Notes: generated by a model not told the origin, from the letters alone. Shown: positions 8,104 to 18,237, counted from the first letter of the stretch. The stretch: 64,000 nucleotides of DNA from Streptomyces sannanensis (GCF_039536205.1 NZ_BAAAYL010000001.1:186001-250000), one strand, 5' to 3'. Program-made: numbers and translations.

Positions 8104-8210
8104 CAGGTCGCGCGTGTACGTGCCCTGGCCCGCACCGGTCAGGAGTTGGTCGCTCACTGACCGCCCGGGCAGACTCCCGGCCGATGGATCGAAGTCCGGC
8201 TACCGATCGG

Positions 8211-9272
8211 TCAGAGAGGCTCCTCGGGCCAGCCGAGGAGCCGGGCGCCGACGACCGCCGTCTGCAGGGTGTAACGGTTGACCGGGTCACCGGGGTCGGC
8301 TCCCGTCAGTCTGTGGATCCGCTCCAGCCGGTACGTCATCGCCCGCACGCTCAGCGACAGCCGGCGTGCGGCCTCGGCGGCCACGCAGCCGGTGTCGAAA
8401 TAGACGGCAAGGGTGTCCATGAGGGGCTGCGCTCCCCCACGCGCCTGCTGCAGTGGACCGAGGACGCTCAGCACGAGGTCGGCCATCGCCTGCCGATCGC
8501 GGGTGAGGACCGGGTACACCAGGAGATCCGCGGCGTGCAGCACCGGGTCCTCCAGGTCCATACGGGCGGCCAGGTCAAGGGCGTTCAGTGCTTCCTCGTA
8601 CGAGTGGACGACGCCGCCGACGCCGGTGTGGGCCCGCCCGATGGCGACTCGGCCACCATCCGTGGCCGCGTAGGCCTGCTTGGCGAAGAAGCTCAGTACG
8701 TCCGGCTCGTCGCCCGGTGCGACGCAGATCAGCCGGCCGTTCTTCGTGGTGAGCAGGATGCGGCGGTCCCCGAACCGCGTCAGGAGTGAGGACTCGATAC
8801 TGCGGGTGACCGGGTAGCCGTCGTCGTACGGCTCCGGCCCCTCCGCCACAGCGACTGCGTGTGCATAGGACAACAGCAGTCCGAAACGTTCGGCCCGTTC
8901 GGCGAGCCGGCCCGGGTCGCTGCGTCCATGAAGGAGGTCGTCGATGAACTCCCTTCGTGCTGCCTCCTGTTGGCGGATTGCCGCCCGCTGGGCCCGCTCG
9001 TGCCCTTCCGCGAAGGCATCCACGGCCTGCTCCACGACGGCGAGCAGATGACCCGTGGCGACGCCACAGAGCGCCGGCCGGACCTCCTGGGCGGCCGACA
9101 GGTGAGCGCGGACCAGGGCACGCAGTCCGATGCCGGCCTCCGCGGCCCGCTCTCCGCGGGCGCGCAGCGCCTCCAGCTCGTCGCGGGTGAGCCTCCTGCC
9201 GGTCGCACTGGCAGCCGCCAGGACCTGGGCGTACTCCTCCAGATACTCCTCGGCCGTGCTGCGGTCCACCAT
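8211..9272 (-). CDS. PucR-family transcriptional regulator
   Basis: 353 residues, ATG 9272 preceded by GGGGGAG. The N-terminal half is helical and acidic. The middle (about 160-270) is the degenerate GGDEF-like domain of the CdaR/PucR family. The C-terminus (about 290-345) holds the PucR HTH (LAVYFDTGCVAAEAARRLSL ... TYRLERIHRLTG). It is divergent from the YqiJ-flotillin-ATPase operon with a 226-base shared upstream region, so it may regulate that operon; this is inference from position. Confidence 0.88.
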   Translation of the reverse strand: MVDRSTAEEYLEEYAQVLAAASATGRRLTRDELEALRARGERAAEAGIGLRALVRAHLSAAQEVRPALCGVATGHLLAVVEQAVDAFAEGHERAQRAAIRQQEAARREFIDDLLHGRSDPGRLAERAERFGLLLSYAHAVAVAEGPEPYDDGYPVTRSIESSLLTRFGDRRILLTTKNGRLICVAPGDEPDVLSFFAKQAYAATDGGRVAIGRAHTGVGGVVHSYEEALNALDLAARMDLEDPVLHAADLLVYPVLTRDRQAMADLVLSVLGPLQQARGGAQPLMDTLAVYFDTGCVAAEAARRLSLSVRAMTYRLERIHRLTGADPGDPVNRYTLQTAVVGARLLGWPEEPL

Positions 9273-9498
9273 GGTTCTCCCCCGCTCCTCGACGCGTCAC
9301 TGACGGATCCTGACGCGGATGTCAAGGGTGCCATGTGGGCGCCGAGCGGTGCCCACCGGCACCAAGGAAGCGTAAAGACTGCCGGTGTACGGCAATGCGC
9401 ACAGATGTTTCATCCTGTCAGCATGAAGCCGCCGGGGGCATACGGAGAGACCGATGCCGGAATCCGGAAACTCTCTGCCGGGTCGAGGGGGAAGAATC

Positions 9499-10104
9499 AT
9501 GGCCGAGTTCTGGCGCGCCGCCACTACGTTCCCCGCGGTGCTGTTCACCACGGCCCTCGTCGTGGTCATCGGCTTCTGGCTGCTGGTCCTCCTCGGCGCC
9601 GTCGAATCCGACAGTTTCGACGGCGATGTGAACACGGATGCGTTCGGCCTCGGGGGTGTCCCCGTCTCGGTGTCCGCCTCCTTGACGGTCGCGTGCTCCT
9701 GGTTCTTCTGCCTGACCGGATCGGTGCTGCTCGTCCGGGCGGGACTGGCGGGCGGGCTTGTGCATCTGCTCGGTGCTGTCCTGCTGTTCGCCGCTCTGTT
9801 CGTCTCCTGGCGTCTGACACGGCTGCTCGTACGGCCGTTGGTGAAGCTCTTTCCCGATGAACCCGGGCCGTCCCTGCAGGACTTCATCGGTCTGACCTGC
9901 ACCATCCGCACCGGCTGGGTGGACGTCGCGTTCGGTCAGGCGGAGGTCACGGCTCGGGACGGCTCCACCGCCGTCGTGCAGGTCCGGCAGAACGACGGTA
10001 GTCGGCTGGCGCTCGGCAGCACGGGGCTGTTGTACGCGTACGACGACGCCGGCGAGTTCTTCTGGGTCACGCCCTTCGACACCGTGCTCGACCCCCGCGG
10101 CTGA
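9499..10104 (+). CDS. YqiJ/NfeD-like OB-fold membrane protein
   Basis: 201 residues from ATG 9499 (GGGGGAAG 5 bases upstream; the frame is open 15 codons further). About four hydrophobic helices occupy residues 10-120. A C-terminal OB-fold domain follows (about 132-195: IGLTCTIRTGWVDVAFGQAE ...). This layout is that of E. coli YqiJ, the partner of flotillin YqiK, and of NfeD proteins. It precedes the flotillin gene by 40 bases. It probably anchors or modulates flotillin assemblies at the membrane. Confidence 0.8.
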   Translation: MAEFWRAATTFPAVLFTTALVVVIGFWLLVLLGAVESDSFDGDVNTDAFGLGGVPVSVSASLTVACSWFFCLTGSVLLVRAGLAGGLVHLLGAVLLFAALFVSWRLTRLLVRPLVKLFPDEPGPSLQDFIGLTCTIRTGWVDVAFGQAEVTARDGSTAVVQVRQNDGSRLALGSTGLLYAYDDAGEFFWVTPFDTVLDPRG

Positions 10105-10144
10105 CGGCCGCCACACTCTTCAGCTCTCACCCCTGGGACCGTTC

Positions 10145-12190
10145 ATGGATGCCATCACCCTGGGCATCGGCGTACTCGTCGCCCTTGTCCTGCTCATCGC
10201 CATCGCCATGCTGCTCGTGATCAGCCGACTGTTCCGCAAGGTGGAGCAGGGCAAGGCGCTGATCGTGTCGAAGATGCGCAAGGTCGACGTGACCTTCACC
10301 GGTCAGGTCGTCCTGCCGGTCCTGCACAAGGCCGAGGTCATGGACATCTCGGTGAAGACCATCGAGATCTCGCGTACCGGGCGGGACGGTCTGATCTGCC
10401 GTGACAACATCCGGGCCGACATCCGCATCTCGTTCTTCGTCCGGGTCAACAAGACCGTCGAGGACGTCATCAAGGTCGCCCAGGCCATCGGCACGGCACG
10501 GGCCAGCGACCAGGCCACGCTGCAGGAGCTTTTCAACGCGAAGTTCTCCGAGGCACTCAAGACCGTCGGCAAGCAGCTTGACTTCACCGACCTCTACACC
10601 AAGCGCGACGAGTTCCGCGACCGCATCATCCAGGTCATCGGCACCGACCTCAACGGCTACAGCCTGGAGGACGCGGCGATCGACTACCTGGAGCAGACAC
10701 CGCTGGCGCAGCTGGACTCGAGCAACATCCTCGACGCCCAGGGCATTCGGAAGATCACCGAACTGACCGCCGTGGAGCATGTGCGGACCAACGAGTACCG
10801 GCAGAACGAGCAGAAGGAGATCACCCGGCAGAACGTCGACGCCCGCGAGGCGATCCTCGAGCTGGAGCGCCGTCAGGCGGACGCCGAGATCAAGCAGAAG
10901 CGGGAGCTCGAGACCGTGCGGGCCCGGGAGGAGGCCGAGACCGCCCGTGTGGTGGAGGAGGAGCGGCTGCGGGCGCAGAGCGCCTTCCTCCGGACCGAGG
11001 AGCACCTCGGCGTGCAGCGGGAGAACCAGGCCCGCGAGGTCGCTGTGGCGGCGAAGAACCGGGAGCGGGTCATCGCCATCGAGAACGAGCGCATCGAGAA
11101 GGACCGCCTCCTGGAGGTCATCGCCCGCGACCGCGAGACCGAGCTGACCCGTATCGCGGCCGAGAAGGAGGTCGAGGCGGAGCGCAGGGAGATCGCCGAG
11201 GTCGTCCGGGAGCGCGTCGCGGTCGACCGCACGGTCGCCGAGCAGGAGGAGTCCATCAAGCGGCTGCGCGCGGTCGAGGAGGCCGAGCGGCTGCGCCAGG
11301 CCGCTGTCATCGCCGCCGAAGCCGAGGCCCAGGAGCAGCTGGTCAAGGACATCAAGGCCGCGGAGGCCGCCGAGCAGGCCGCGATCCACAGGGCGGCGGA
11401 GGAACTCACCCTCGCCGAGGCCCGTAACAAGGCCGCGGACCTGGACGCCCGCGCGAAGATCCGGCTCGCGGAGGGAATCCAGGCGGAGTCCGCGGCCGAG
11501 GGTCTCGCCGCCGTCCAGGTCCGGGAGAAGGAAGCCGACGCCATCGCGAAAGCCGGCCGTGCCGAGGCCGAAGCCACCGCCGCACGGCTGAAGGCCGAGG
11601 CAGAAGGCGCCCGCGAGAAGGCCCTCGCGGACGCGACGGCGATCGGTGAGAAGCTCAAGGCCGAGGCGGCGGGCCTCACCGAGAAGGCCACGGCGATGGC
11701 CGCACTGGACGAGGCGTCCCGCGGGCACGAGGAGTACCGGCTGCGGCTGGAGGCGGAGAAGGACATCCGGCTTGCCGGGCTCGACGTCCAGCGACAGGTC
11801 GCCGAGGCGCAGGCCACCGTGCTCGCCACCGGCCTGGAGAACGCGGACATCAACATCGTCGGCGGCGAGTCGGTCTTCCTGGATCGTCTCGTGTCCTCGA
11901 TCTCTCTCGGCAAGGGCGTCGACGGCTTCGTCCAGCACTCCAAGACCGCACAGGCCCTCGCCAGGCCGTGGCTGGACGGTTCCGCGTCCTTCACCGAGGA
12001 CCTGAGGAACGTGCTCGGGTCGGTCTCCACCGCCGACGTACGGAACCTGACCGTCTCCGCCCTGCTGATGAAGCTCATGCCGGCCGGGTCCGCCCAACTC
12101 GACGAGCTCCTGGACAAGGCGCGTCTGCTGGAACTGGCCGACGTGCCCGTGTCCCAGCTCGCCGACCTGAACGGCGCGGCCCAAGGCTGA
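10145..12190 (+). CDS. Flotillin-family protein (SPFH domain plus long coiled coil, YqiK-like)
   Basis: 681 residues, ATG 10145. A single N-terminal transmembrane segment (about 4-28) is followed by an SPFH/band-7 domain (about 30-210, with RADIRISFFVRVNKTVEDVI). A very long Glu/Ala/Arg coiled coil runs from about 215 to 570, and a compact C-terminal region follows. Length and order match bacterial flotillins of the YqiK type, which form membrane scaffolds. The gene sits between the YqiJ-like gene and the giant ATPase, all on one strand, so the three products probably act together. The RBS is weak (CTGGGACC), which fits coupling to the upstream gene. Confidence 0.92.
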   Translation: MDAITLGIGVLVALVLLIAIAMLLVISRLFRKVEQGKALIVSKMRKVDVTFTGQVVLPVLHKAEVMDISVKTIEISRTGRDGLICRDNIRADIRISFFVRVNKTVEDVIKVAQAIGTARASDQATLQELFNAKFSEALKTVGKQLDFTDLYTKRDEFRDRIIQVIGTDLNGYSLEDAAIDYLEQTPLAQLDSSNILDAQGIRKITELTAVEHVRTNEYRQNEQKEITRQNVDAREAILELERRQADAEIKQKRELETVRAREEAETARVVEEERLRAQSAFLRTEEHLGVQRENQAREVAVAAKNRERVIAIENERIEKDRLLEVIARDRETELTRIAAEKEVEAERREIAEVVRERVAVDRTVAEQEESIKRLRAVEEAERLRQAAVIAAEAEAQEQLVKDIKAAEAAEQAAIHRAAEELTLAEARNKAADLDARAKIRLAEGIQAESAAEGLAAVQVREKEADAIAKAGRAEAEATAARLKAEAEGAREKALADATAIGEKLKAEAAGLTEKATAMAALDEASRGHEEYRLRLEAEKDIRLAGLDVQRQVAEAQATVLATGLENADINIVGGESVFLDRLVSSISLGKGVDGFVQHSKTAQALARPWLDGSASFTEDLRNVLGSVSTADVRNLTVSALLMKLMPAGSAQLDELLDKARLLELADVPVSQLADLNGAAQG

Positions 12191-12211
12191 CGGCCGCGGT
12201 CATCGGAACGT

Positions 12212-12244
12212 CCGGAGCTGCCGCGTGGGGGGCGGCAGCTCCGG
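12212..12244 (+). promoter_or_regulatory. Strong 13-bp hairpin between flotillin and ATPase genes
   Basis: Perfect 13-bp stem (12212-12224 with 12232-12244) with a 7-base loop, in the 90-base gap before the ATPase RBS. It resembles a terminator but lies inside what looks like an operon. Partial termination or mRNA stabilisation would lower ATPase output relative to flotillin. Confidence 0.6.
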
Positions 12245-12280
12245 GTCAGCACATCACGCATGCGAGGAGCTGGAGCATTC

Positions 12281-15200
12281 ATGGAGACGGAGACCCGGGT
12301 GGACGAAGGGACGTACGAGGTGCTGCGCGTCCGCCTCGCCGCTCAGGCCACCGAGCTCGCTCGACGCGCAGAGGCGCTCAACACCGCACGAATCGCCGAG
12401 TTCGGCTCCACCGAGCTCGCCCTCACCGGAACCGGACAGCTCCGGTCGGAACAGGGCCTCGTGGTGAGCGACGCCGTCGCTGTCGGCGACTGTCTCCTGC
12501 TGGGGCATCACACCCCTGCGGGGTCCGGAGAGGAGACCGCGGTCGGCGACGTCTTCACTCTCTACGACCGTGATCTGAAGCGGCTCGCCGGGGAGGGGGT
12601 GCCGGGCCTGCTCGACGACCCGGACTTCCGCCGGGAATTCGAGGCGCTGCACCGTTATTACCGCGGCGCGCGTCTGCGCCGGCTGCGCATCGTCGACGGC
12701 AGACTGCTGGCCGTCTTCTGCACGGGTGAGCACGCGGACGACATCCGCGTGCTGCGCTGGTCCCTGTCCCCGGCAGGAGCGCCGCGTTTCCTGGACGCCC
12801 AAGGCGAAAGGGACCATCTCCTCGCACCCGCCGACGACATCACCTGGGTGCAGACGACCCGCGACGACCACATTGCGGGCCGGCACCCGCGCATCCGCCT
12901 GGCCGGCGCGGTGTCCGTCTCGACGCTCGGGGGCACGCTGACCGTACTGGCCGGTGAGGAGGCCCTCTTCAGCGAACCGGTCGACGAGCCCCTGCAGTCA
13001 CTGGCCGACGCCGAGGTGGCGTACGCGGTGGTCGGCGCCCTGCTCCTGCTGCGCATCCGCCCGTACCAGGAGGAGTCCCGCCGCCACCTGGTCGTCAACG
13101 CTCTGACGCGATCAGTGGTCCGGCTGGACGGCATCGGACAGTCCTGCCGCCGTCTGCCGGACAACCAGGGCATCGTCTTCCCGGGCGGCTACTGCCTCGC
13201 CACAGGCACGGTGAGGACCTTCGACATCGATACGGCCGGACTGGCGTTCGAGCACACCGTCAGGTCCCCCAACGGCGAAGACGTTCTCTACGCCTTCCAC
13301 TCCCCCGCGTCGGGCCGCACCGTGCTGCTCCCGTACAACCTGATCCGCAAGGAGGTCGCCACCCCGCTCGTATGCGGCGGATACGCGCTGTTCGACGACG
13401 GGGCTCTCGCCACCCTGTACGAGACATCCGACGAGCCCGCGCGCGTACACCCCGTGCGGCTGTGGCAGACCCCTTACATCTCTGACGTGTACGCGGCAAC
13501 CGTCCCGGCCGGCCATGGGCATCTGGCGCGGATCGGCAATGCCGACCTCGTGCGCGGCATCTCCGACTGCCTCGCCGTCGCGCGGCAGGTCTCCGACGCC
13601 CGGGCCACGGAGGAGCTCTACGAGGCGCTCGTCGAATCCTGCACGAGGACCGTCGACCGGCACCCCTGGCTGGGCGAGCCGGAGACGGGCGACCCGCGCA
13701 GCCTGCTGGAGGAGGTGCGCGCCACCGCGGGCCAGGTGCTGGCGGAGTTCAGGACCGTACAGGCCCTGACCCATCAGGCCGCCGAGGCGTTTACCGAGGC
13801 CGCGGAGAGCATTCAACGACTGGACCGGCGTCTGCGCGCCGAGACTGCCGGCACGGCCGAGGAGTGGACCGACCGCATCACGGAACTCCGCCGCGCCCAG
13901 GGCCGGCTGGTGAGTCTGGCGGAGATGCGGTACGCGGACACGGGCGCCATCGCGGCACTGGCCGAGGACGTCGAGGATCGCGTCGCATCCACCGCACACC
14001 GCGCGATCGGCTTCCTCCAGCGCGAGGACGCCTTCGCCGACCACCACGCACGGGTACGAAGCCTGACCGCCGCGGCGGAGGCGATCACCACCGTCGCCGA
14101 AGCCGCCCCGGTCACCGAACGGCTGGACCAGCAGACGTCCGCGCTCCGGACACTGACCGAGGTCGTCGCCGGACTGGACGGCGGCGACGCCACCGCCCGC
14201 ACGGCCATCCTGGAAAACATCACTGACGTCGTCGGCGGTCTCAACCGTGCCCGCGCCACCGTCGACGCCCGTCGCCGCGAACTCCTGGAGGGCGAGAAGC
14301 GGGCATCCTTCACCGCCGAGTTCGCTCTGCTCGGCCAGTCCGTGACAGGCGCCCTCGCCGCCGCCGACACTCCGGAGTCCTGCGACGAACAACTCTCGAG
14401 GCTGCTGCACCAGGTCGACAGCCTGGAGTCACGCTTCGCCGACCACGACCGCTTCCTCGCCGAGATCGCCGACAAGCGGACCGAGATCCACGATGCCTTC
14501 TCCGCACGCAAGCAAGCCCTGACGGACGCCCGCGCCAGGCGAGCAGAACGCCTCGCCACCTCCGCCGGGCGCGTCCTGGAGACCATCACCCGTCAGGTGA
14601 CCCTGCTCGAGAGCATCGAGGCGGTCCACACGTACTTCACCTCCGACCCCATGGTGGAGAAGGTCCGCCGCACAGTCGGCGAACTGCGCGACCTCGGCGA
14701 CGTGGTCCGGGCCGAGGAGTTGGAGGGAAGGATCAAGGCCGCCCGCGAGGAGGCACGCCGAGCGGTACGGGACCGTACCGAACTGTTCGCCGACGGGGGC
14801 AGCACCATCCGGCTGGGTGCGCACGTGTTCGCCGTCAACACCCAGCCCTGCGAACTCACCCTGGTTCCGCAGAACGGCGGCGCCATGGCGTTCGCACTGA
14901 CCGGCACCGACTACCGTGCCCCCGTCGCGGACCCCGAGTTCGCGGCCACGCGGGCCCACTGGGACCAGACGCTGCCGTCCGAGAACGACGACGTCTACCG
15001 GGCCGAGTACCTCGCTGCCCGCCTGATCGCCGAGCACGGCGCCGAGTACCTCGCCGCGGCCGACCTGCCGAGCCTGGTGCGGCGGGCCGCCGAGGCCGCG
15101 TACGACGAGGGGTACGAGCGCGGCGTCCACGACCACGACGCAACAGGAATCCTCGCAGCCTTCCTCCAGCTCCACGAGCGGGCCGGGCTGCTGCGCTACC

Positions 15201-17125
15201 CAGCCGCCGACCGCGCCGCCGCCCAGCTCTTCTGGGCGCACCGGGCGACACCCGATACCCGGCGGGCCTGGGCCCGCGAGGCCGCGTCACTGGTGCGGGC
15301 ACGGGAGACCTTCGGCGCCGCCCCGACACTGGACGCGCTGCGTGCCGACATGACCGACGCGGGCCTCACCGCTCACGCCGCCGAGTACCTCGTCGAGGAG
15401 CTGGCAACCGGCGAATCCTTCACGACGAGCACCACGGCCCACACCCTGCTCGACAAGTTCCGCAGGACCGTCGGCTCCACGCCCTACGCGGACGACATCA
15501 GCGCCCTCCTCGCGACCGGTGACCACACCGGCGCGCAGCGGCTGGCCGAAGGCTGGCTGACCTCGTACGCGACCACGTGCGGGGAGGACGTCGACCCCGG
15601 TGACCTGGCCGAAGCCGTCGCGATCGAGATATGCCCCGGCCTCGGGCGCCACGATGTCGACGCGCCGCTCACCACCACGGTCGACGGCCTCCTCGGCACC
15701 CACCCACGCATCGACCGGCGCACCCTGCGCCTACGGCTCGACGAATTCCTGGCCCGCACCGGCCACTTCGCGCAGGATGTGGCCCCCGGCTTCCGCGCCT
15801 ACCAGCGGCGCAGGCACTCCCTCCTCGCAGCCGAGCGTCGCCGCCTGCGCCTGGCCGAGTACCACCCGCGGGTCATGTCCTCCTTCGTACGCAACCGCCT
15901 CGTGGACGAGGTCTACCTCCCTCTCGTCGGCGACAGTCTCGCCCGCCAGCTCGGCGCCGCCGGGGACTCCAAGCGCACCGACAACAGCGGCCTGTTGCTC
16001 CTCCTCTCCCCGCCCGGCTACGGCAAGACAACCCTCATGGAATACGTCGCCGACCGCCTCGGCCTGCTGCTGGTGAAGGTGGACGGCCCGGCACTCGGCC
16101 ACGGCGTCACCTCCCTCGACCCTGCCGCGGCACCGAACACCGCCGCTCGTCAGGAGCTCGAAAAAATCGACTTCGCGCTGGCCGCGGGCAACAACGTCAT
16201 GCTGTACGTCGACGACATCCAGCACACCTCGTCCGAGCTGCTGCAGAAGTTCATCCCTCTGTGCGACACCACCCGCACACTGAACGGCCATGACCTGCGC
16301 GGCAAGCGCTTCGCCGTCTGCATGGCCGGCAACCCCTACACCGAGTCCGGTCAGCTCTTCCGCATCCCCGACATGCTTGCCAACCGCGCCGACGTGTGGA
16401 ACCTCGGCGACGTCCTGACCGGCAGGGAGGCCGCCTTCGCCATGAGCTTCGTCGAGAACGCCCTGGCCTCCCACCCCGTCCTCGCCCCACTGGCCGGACG
16501 AGACCGCGCCGACCTCGAACTCCTGGTCCGCCTGGCCGCCGGCGACCCGGCCGCCAACCCGGACCGGCTCACGGGTCCCTACGCGCCGGCCGAACTCGAC
16601 CGTGTGCTCGCCGTGTTGCGCCATCTGCTCACGGCCCGCGAAACGGTCCTCGCCGTGAACGCCGCGTACATGGCCTCCGCCGCCCGGACCGACACGACCC
16701 GCACCGAGCCCGCTTTCCTCCTCCAGGGCTCCTACCGCAACATGAACAAGATCGCCGCCCGTATCTCTCCCGTCATGAACGACACGGAACTGGCCGCCGT
16801 GATCGACGACCACTACGCAGCCGAGGCCCACACGCTGACGACCGGAGCCGAGGCCAACCTCCTCAAGCTGGCCGCCCTGCGCGGCACCCTCACCGAAGAG
16901 CAGGCTGCCCGCTGGGCCGCCATCACGGCTGCCCACGTACGCACTCAGGCCCTCGGCGACCGTGGCGACGACCCTCTCGCCCGAGCGGTCAACGCCCTCG
17001 GCCTGCTCGCCGACCGTGTCGCCGCCGTCGAAACAGCCATCATTCGCGCGACAGGCCCACGGCCGGCGCCCGGCCACCCGTCCGGACGCCACGCCGCCCC
17101 ACCGAACGACGTTCGGCACCCCTGA
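12281..17125 (+). CDS. Giant AAA+ ATPase of the DUF3686 ('DNA repair ATPase') family
   Basis: 1614 residues from ATG 12281 (GGAG 6 bases upstream). The N-terminal ~400 residues are beta-rich. Residues ~430-830 are largely coiled coil (repeated LTEAAESIQRLDRRL-like heptads). Residues ~880-1190 are mixed. The AAA+ domain follows: Walker A SPPGYGKTTL at ~1242 and Walker B NVMLYVDDIQ at ~1304. A sensor-1 Asn lies in CMAGNPYTESGQ, and a C-terminal helical lid includes GSYRNMNKIAARI. Proteins of this length and order are annotated DUF3686 or 'DNA repair ATPase', but direct evidence for a repair role is thin. Its genetic link to a flotillin and a YqiJ-like protein points to a membrane-associated remodelling role instead. 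It is the last gene of the operon. Confidence 0.85.
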   Translation: METETRVDEGTYEVLRVRLAAQATELARRAEALNTARIAEFGSTELALTGTGQLRSEQGLVVSDAVAVGDCLLLGHHTPAGSGEETAVGDVFTLYDRDLKRLAGEGVPGLLDDPDFRREFEALHRYYRGARLRRLRIVDGRLLAVFCTGEHADDIRVLRWSLSPAGAPRFLDAQGERDHLLAPADDITWVQTTRDDHIAGRHPRIRLAGAVSVSTLGGTLTVLAGEEALFSEPVDEPLQSLADAEVAYAVVGALLLLRIRPYQEESRRHLVVNALTRSVVRLDGIGQSCRRLPDNQGIVFPGGYCLATGTVRTFDIDTAGLAFEHTVRSPNGEDVLYAFHSPASGRTVLLPYNLIRKEVATPLVCGGYALFDDGALATLYETSDEPARVHPVRLWQTPYISDVYAATVPAGHGHLARIGNADLVRGISDCLAVARQVSDARATEELYEALVESCTRTVDRHPWLGEPETGDPRSLLEEVRATAGQVLAEFRTVQALTHQAAEAFTEAAESIQRLDRRLRAETAGTAEEWTDRITELRRAQGRLVSLAEMRYADTGAIAALAEDVEDRVASTAHRAIGFLQREDAFADHHARVRSLTAAAEAITTVAEAAPVTERLDQQTSALRTLTEVVAGLDGGDATARTAILENITDVVGGLNRARATVDARRRELLEGEKRASFTAEFALLGQSVTGALAAADTPESCDEQLSRLLHQVDSLESRFADHDRFLAEIADKRTEIHDAFSARKQALTDARARRAERLATSAGRVLETITRQVTLLESIEAVHTYFTSDPMVEKVRRTVGELRDLGDVVRAEELEGRIKAAREEARRAVRDRTELFADGGSTIRLGAHVFAVNTQPCELTLVPQNGGAMAFALTGTDYRAPVADPEFAATRAHWDQTLPSENDDVYRAEYLAARLIAEHGAEYLAAADLPSLVRRAAEAAYDEGYERGVHDHDATGILAAFLQLHERAGLLRYPAADRAAAQLFWAHRATPDTRRAWAREAASLVRARETFGAAPTLDALRADMTDAGLTAHAAEYLVEELATGESFTTSTTAHTLLDKFRRTVGSTPYADDISALLATGDHTGAQRLAEGWLTSYATTCGEDVDPGDLAEAVAIEICPGLGRHDVDAPLTTTVDGLLGTHPRIDRRTLRLRLDEFLARTGHFAQDVAPGFRAYQRRRHSLLAAERRRLRLAEYHPRVMSSFVRNRLVDEVYLPLVGDSLARQLGAAGDSKRTDNSGLLLLLSPPGYGKTTLMEYVADRLGLLLVKVDGPALGHGVTSLDPAAAPNTAARQELEKIDFALAAGNNVMLYVDDIQHTSSELLQKFIPLCDTTRTLNGHDLRGKRFAVCMAGNPYTESGQLFRIPDMLANRADVWNLGDVLTGREAAFAMSFVENALASHPVLAPLAGRDRADLELLVRLAAGDPAANPDRLTGPYAPAELDRVLAVLRHLLTARETVLAVNAAYMASAARTDTTRTEPAFLLQGSYRNMNKIAARISPVMNDTELAAVIDDHYAAEAHTLTTGAEANLLKLAALRGTLTEEQAARWAAITAAHVRTQALGDRGDDPLARAVNALGLLADRVAAVETAIIRATGPRPAPGHPSGRHAAPPNDVRHP

Positions 17126-17246
17126 CCCCGACGCTGACCGCACACATGACGCTCGTTTCGGTCGCAGCAACAATCGATCCATGTGTCCAAGCCTGGTTTT
17201 GCGCGCGCGGGGCGGCGATCCGCCGGACACAGGCGATCGCAGCGCG

Positions 17247-17753
17247 TCAGGCGACCGAGAACTTGGCGACGTATTCGTCGAAGGGCTCGATGCCCGCTTC
17301 CTGGCGCAGTTCGTCCATACGCTCGGGCTCTTCGCAGGGCCAAGGAATAGGCGAACCGTTCCTCACGCCGGCGATCTGCGTGCCGTAGATCTGCCGGCGC
17401 CCCTCGTTGACCAGCGTGCGATCACGGAGAAAGGCCAGCTCGCGACGGCCGGCTGAGCCTTCGTCTACCGCCCTCTGCATCAGCCTCAGCGCACACCGCT
17501 GCACATCGAGCTGCCGGTCGGCATGCTGAGCGATCAGCCACGCCCCACGGGCGGCCTCCTCGCCGACGAGTTCCGCCGTCGGCCAGCCGTACTCGTCCAT
17601 GATTTCGTTCAGCCGGTCACCGTGCCGGGCGGTCAGGCAACGCCAGGCCAGCTGCTCGGCCGGGTCGTCGCTGTTCGCGCCGGCCGAGGCACTGTGGTCC
17701 GCGGCAGCCATGTCCATGAGCTCTGCCGCCAGTGCAGCAACTTCCTGCCCCAC
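17247..17753 (-). CDS. DUF6624-domain protein
   Basis: 168 residues from GTG 17753, which has GGGAG six bases upstream; a TTG two codons earlier is possible. The core shows the family pattern: acidic helix, NEIMDEYGWPTAELVGEEAA, then AWLIAQHADRQLDVQRCALR, ending with QIYGTQI. DUF6624 proteins are common in Streptomyces, and the function is not established. It converges on the ATPase gene and has no operon partners. It is cytoplasmic, with no signal peptide. Confidence 0.75.
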   Translation of the reverse strand: MGQEVAALAAELMDMAAADHSASAGANSDDPAEQLAWRCLTARHGDRLNEIMDEYGWPTAELVGEEAARGAWLIAQHADRQLDVQRCALRLMQRAVDEGSAGRRELAFLRDRTLVNEGRRQIYGTQIAGVRNGSPIPWPCEEPERMDELRQEAGIEPFDEYVAKFSVA

Positions 17754-17940
17754 TCTCAACTCCCGGGATTGAATAGGTGCGTTCGCGCTGGTCGCTGCAA
17801 CCTAAAAGGCGCACACCGCGCACAAAGATCATCCCGGAGAACGGTGACGGGCACCCCCGTGCGCCGGGATACTGAATCTACCTGAGGCGCCAGGGCCCGG
17901 GGTGATGCTCAGCAGCGTCCAGTCGCCAGGTACGCCGGAG

Positions 17941-18237
17941 TCAGGCGGCGCCTTTTCGCTCCGCAGTGACCACGACGGCGGTGTAGCGGATCGTGAAGCT
18001 GCCCCCGAACGCGTCGACGGCGGCGCCGATGCCCGCCACCACTTCCTCCAGCTTGGCCGGCGGAAGCTGGGCGTGGCCGCCGGTAGTGGGCAGTTGGTCC
18101 AGCCACTCGTCCCTGGCGTAGGACCGCTCCCAGTCGAATCGCCACTGCTCCGGATCGCCGTACGCGCGCACCTGCAGCACTTGCCATCCGGCCGACGGGA
18201 GGGACGGCCGACCGCACACGTGTCCGTCGATTCGCAT
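17941..18237 (-). pseudogene. Class I SAM methyltransferase, C-terminal fragment
   Basis: 98-codon frame. The last ~75 residues match the C-terminal end of methyltransferase proteins: FDWERSYARDEWLDQLPTTG, then a helix and GGSFTIRYTAVVVTAER. The SAM-binding Rossmann half is missing and the first ~20 codons look unrelated. No RBS is evident. It is interpreted as a 5'-deleted relic. A short standalone protein is possible but unlikely. Confidence 0.6.

Noticed and set aside
10127..12184. 685-codon minus-strand ORF opposite the flotillin
   Set aside because: It mirrors the codon bias of the Glu/Ala-rich coiled coil and has no RBS or family pattern.
15731..17230. 499-codon minus-strand ORF opposite the AAA+ ATPase
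   Set aside because: Composition is Gly/Val low-complexity and it lies over the Walker motifs of the real gene.
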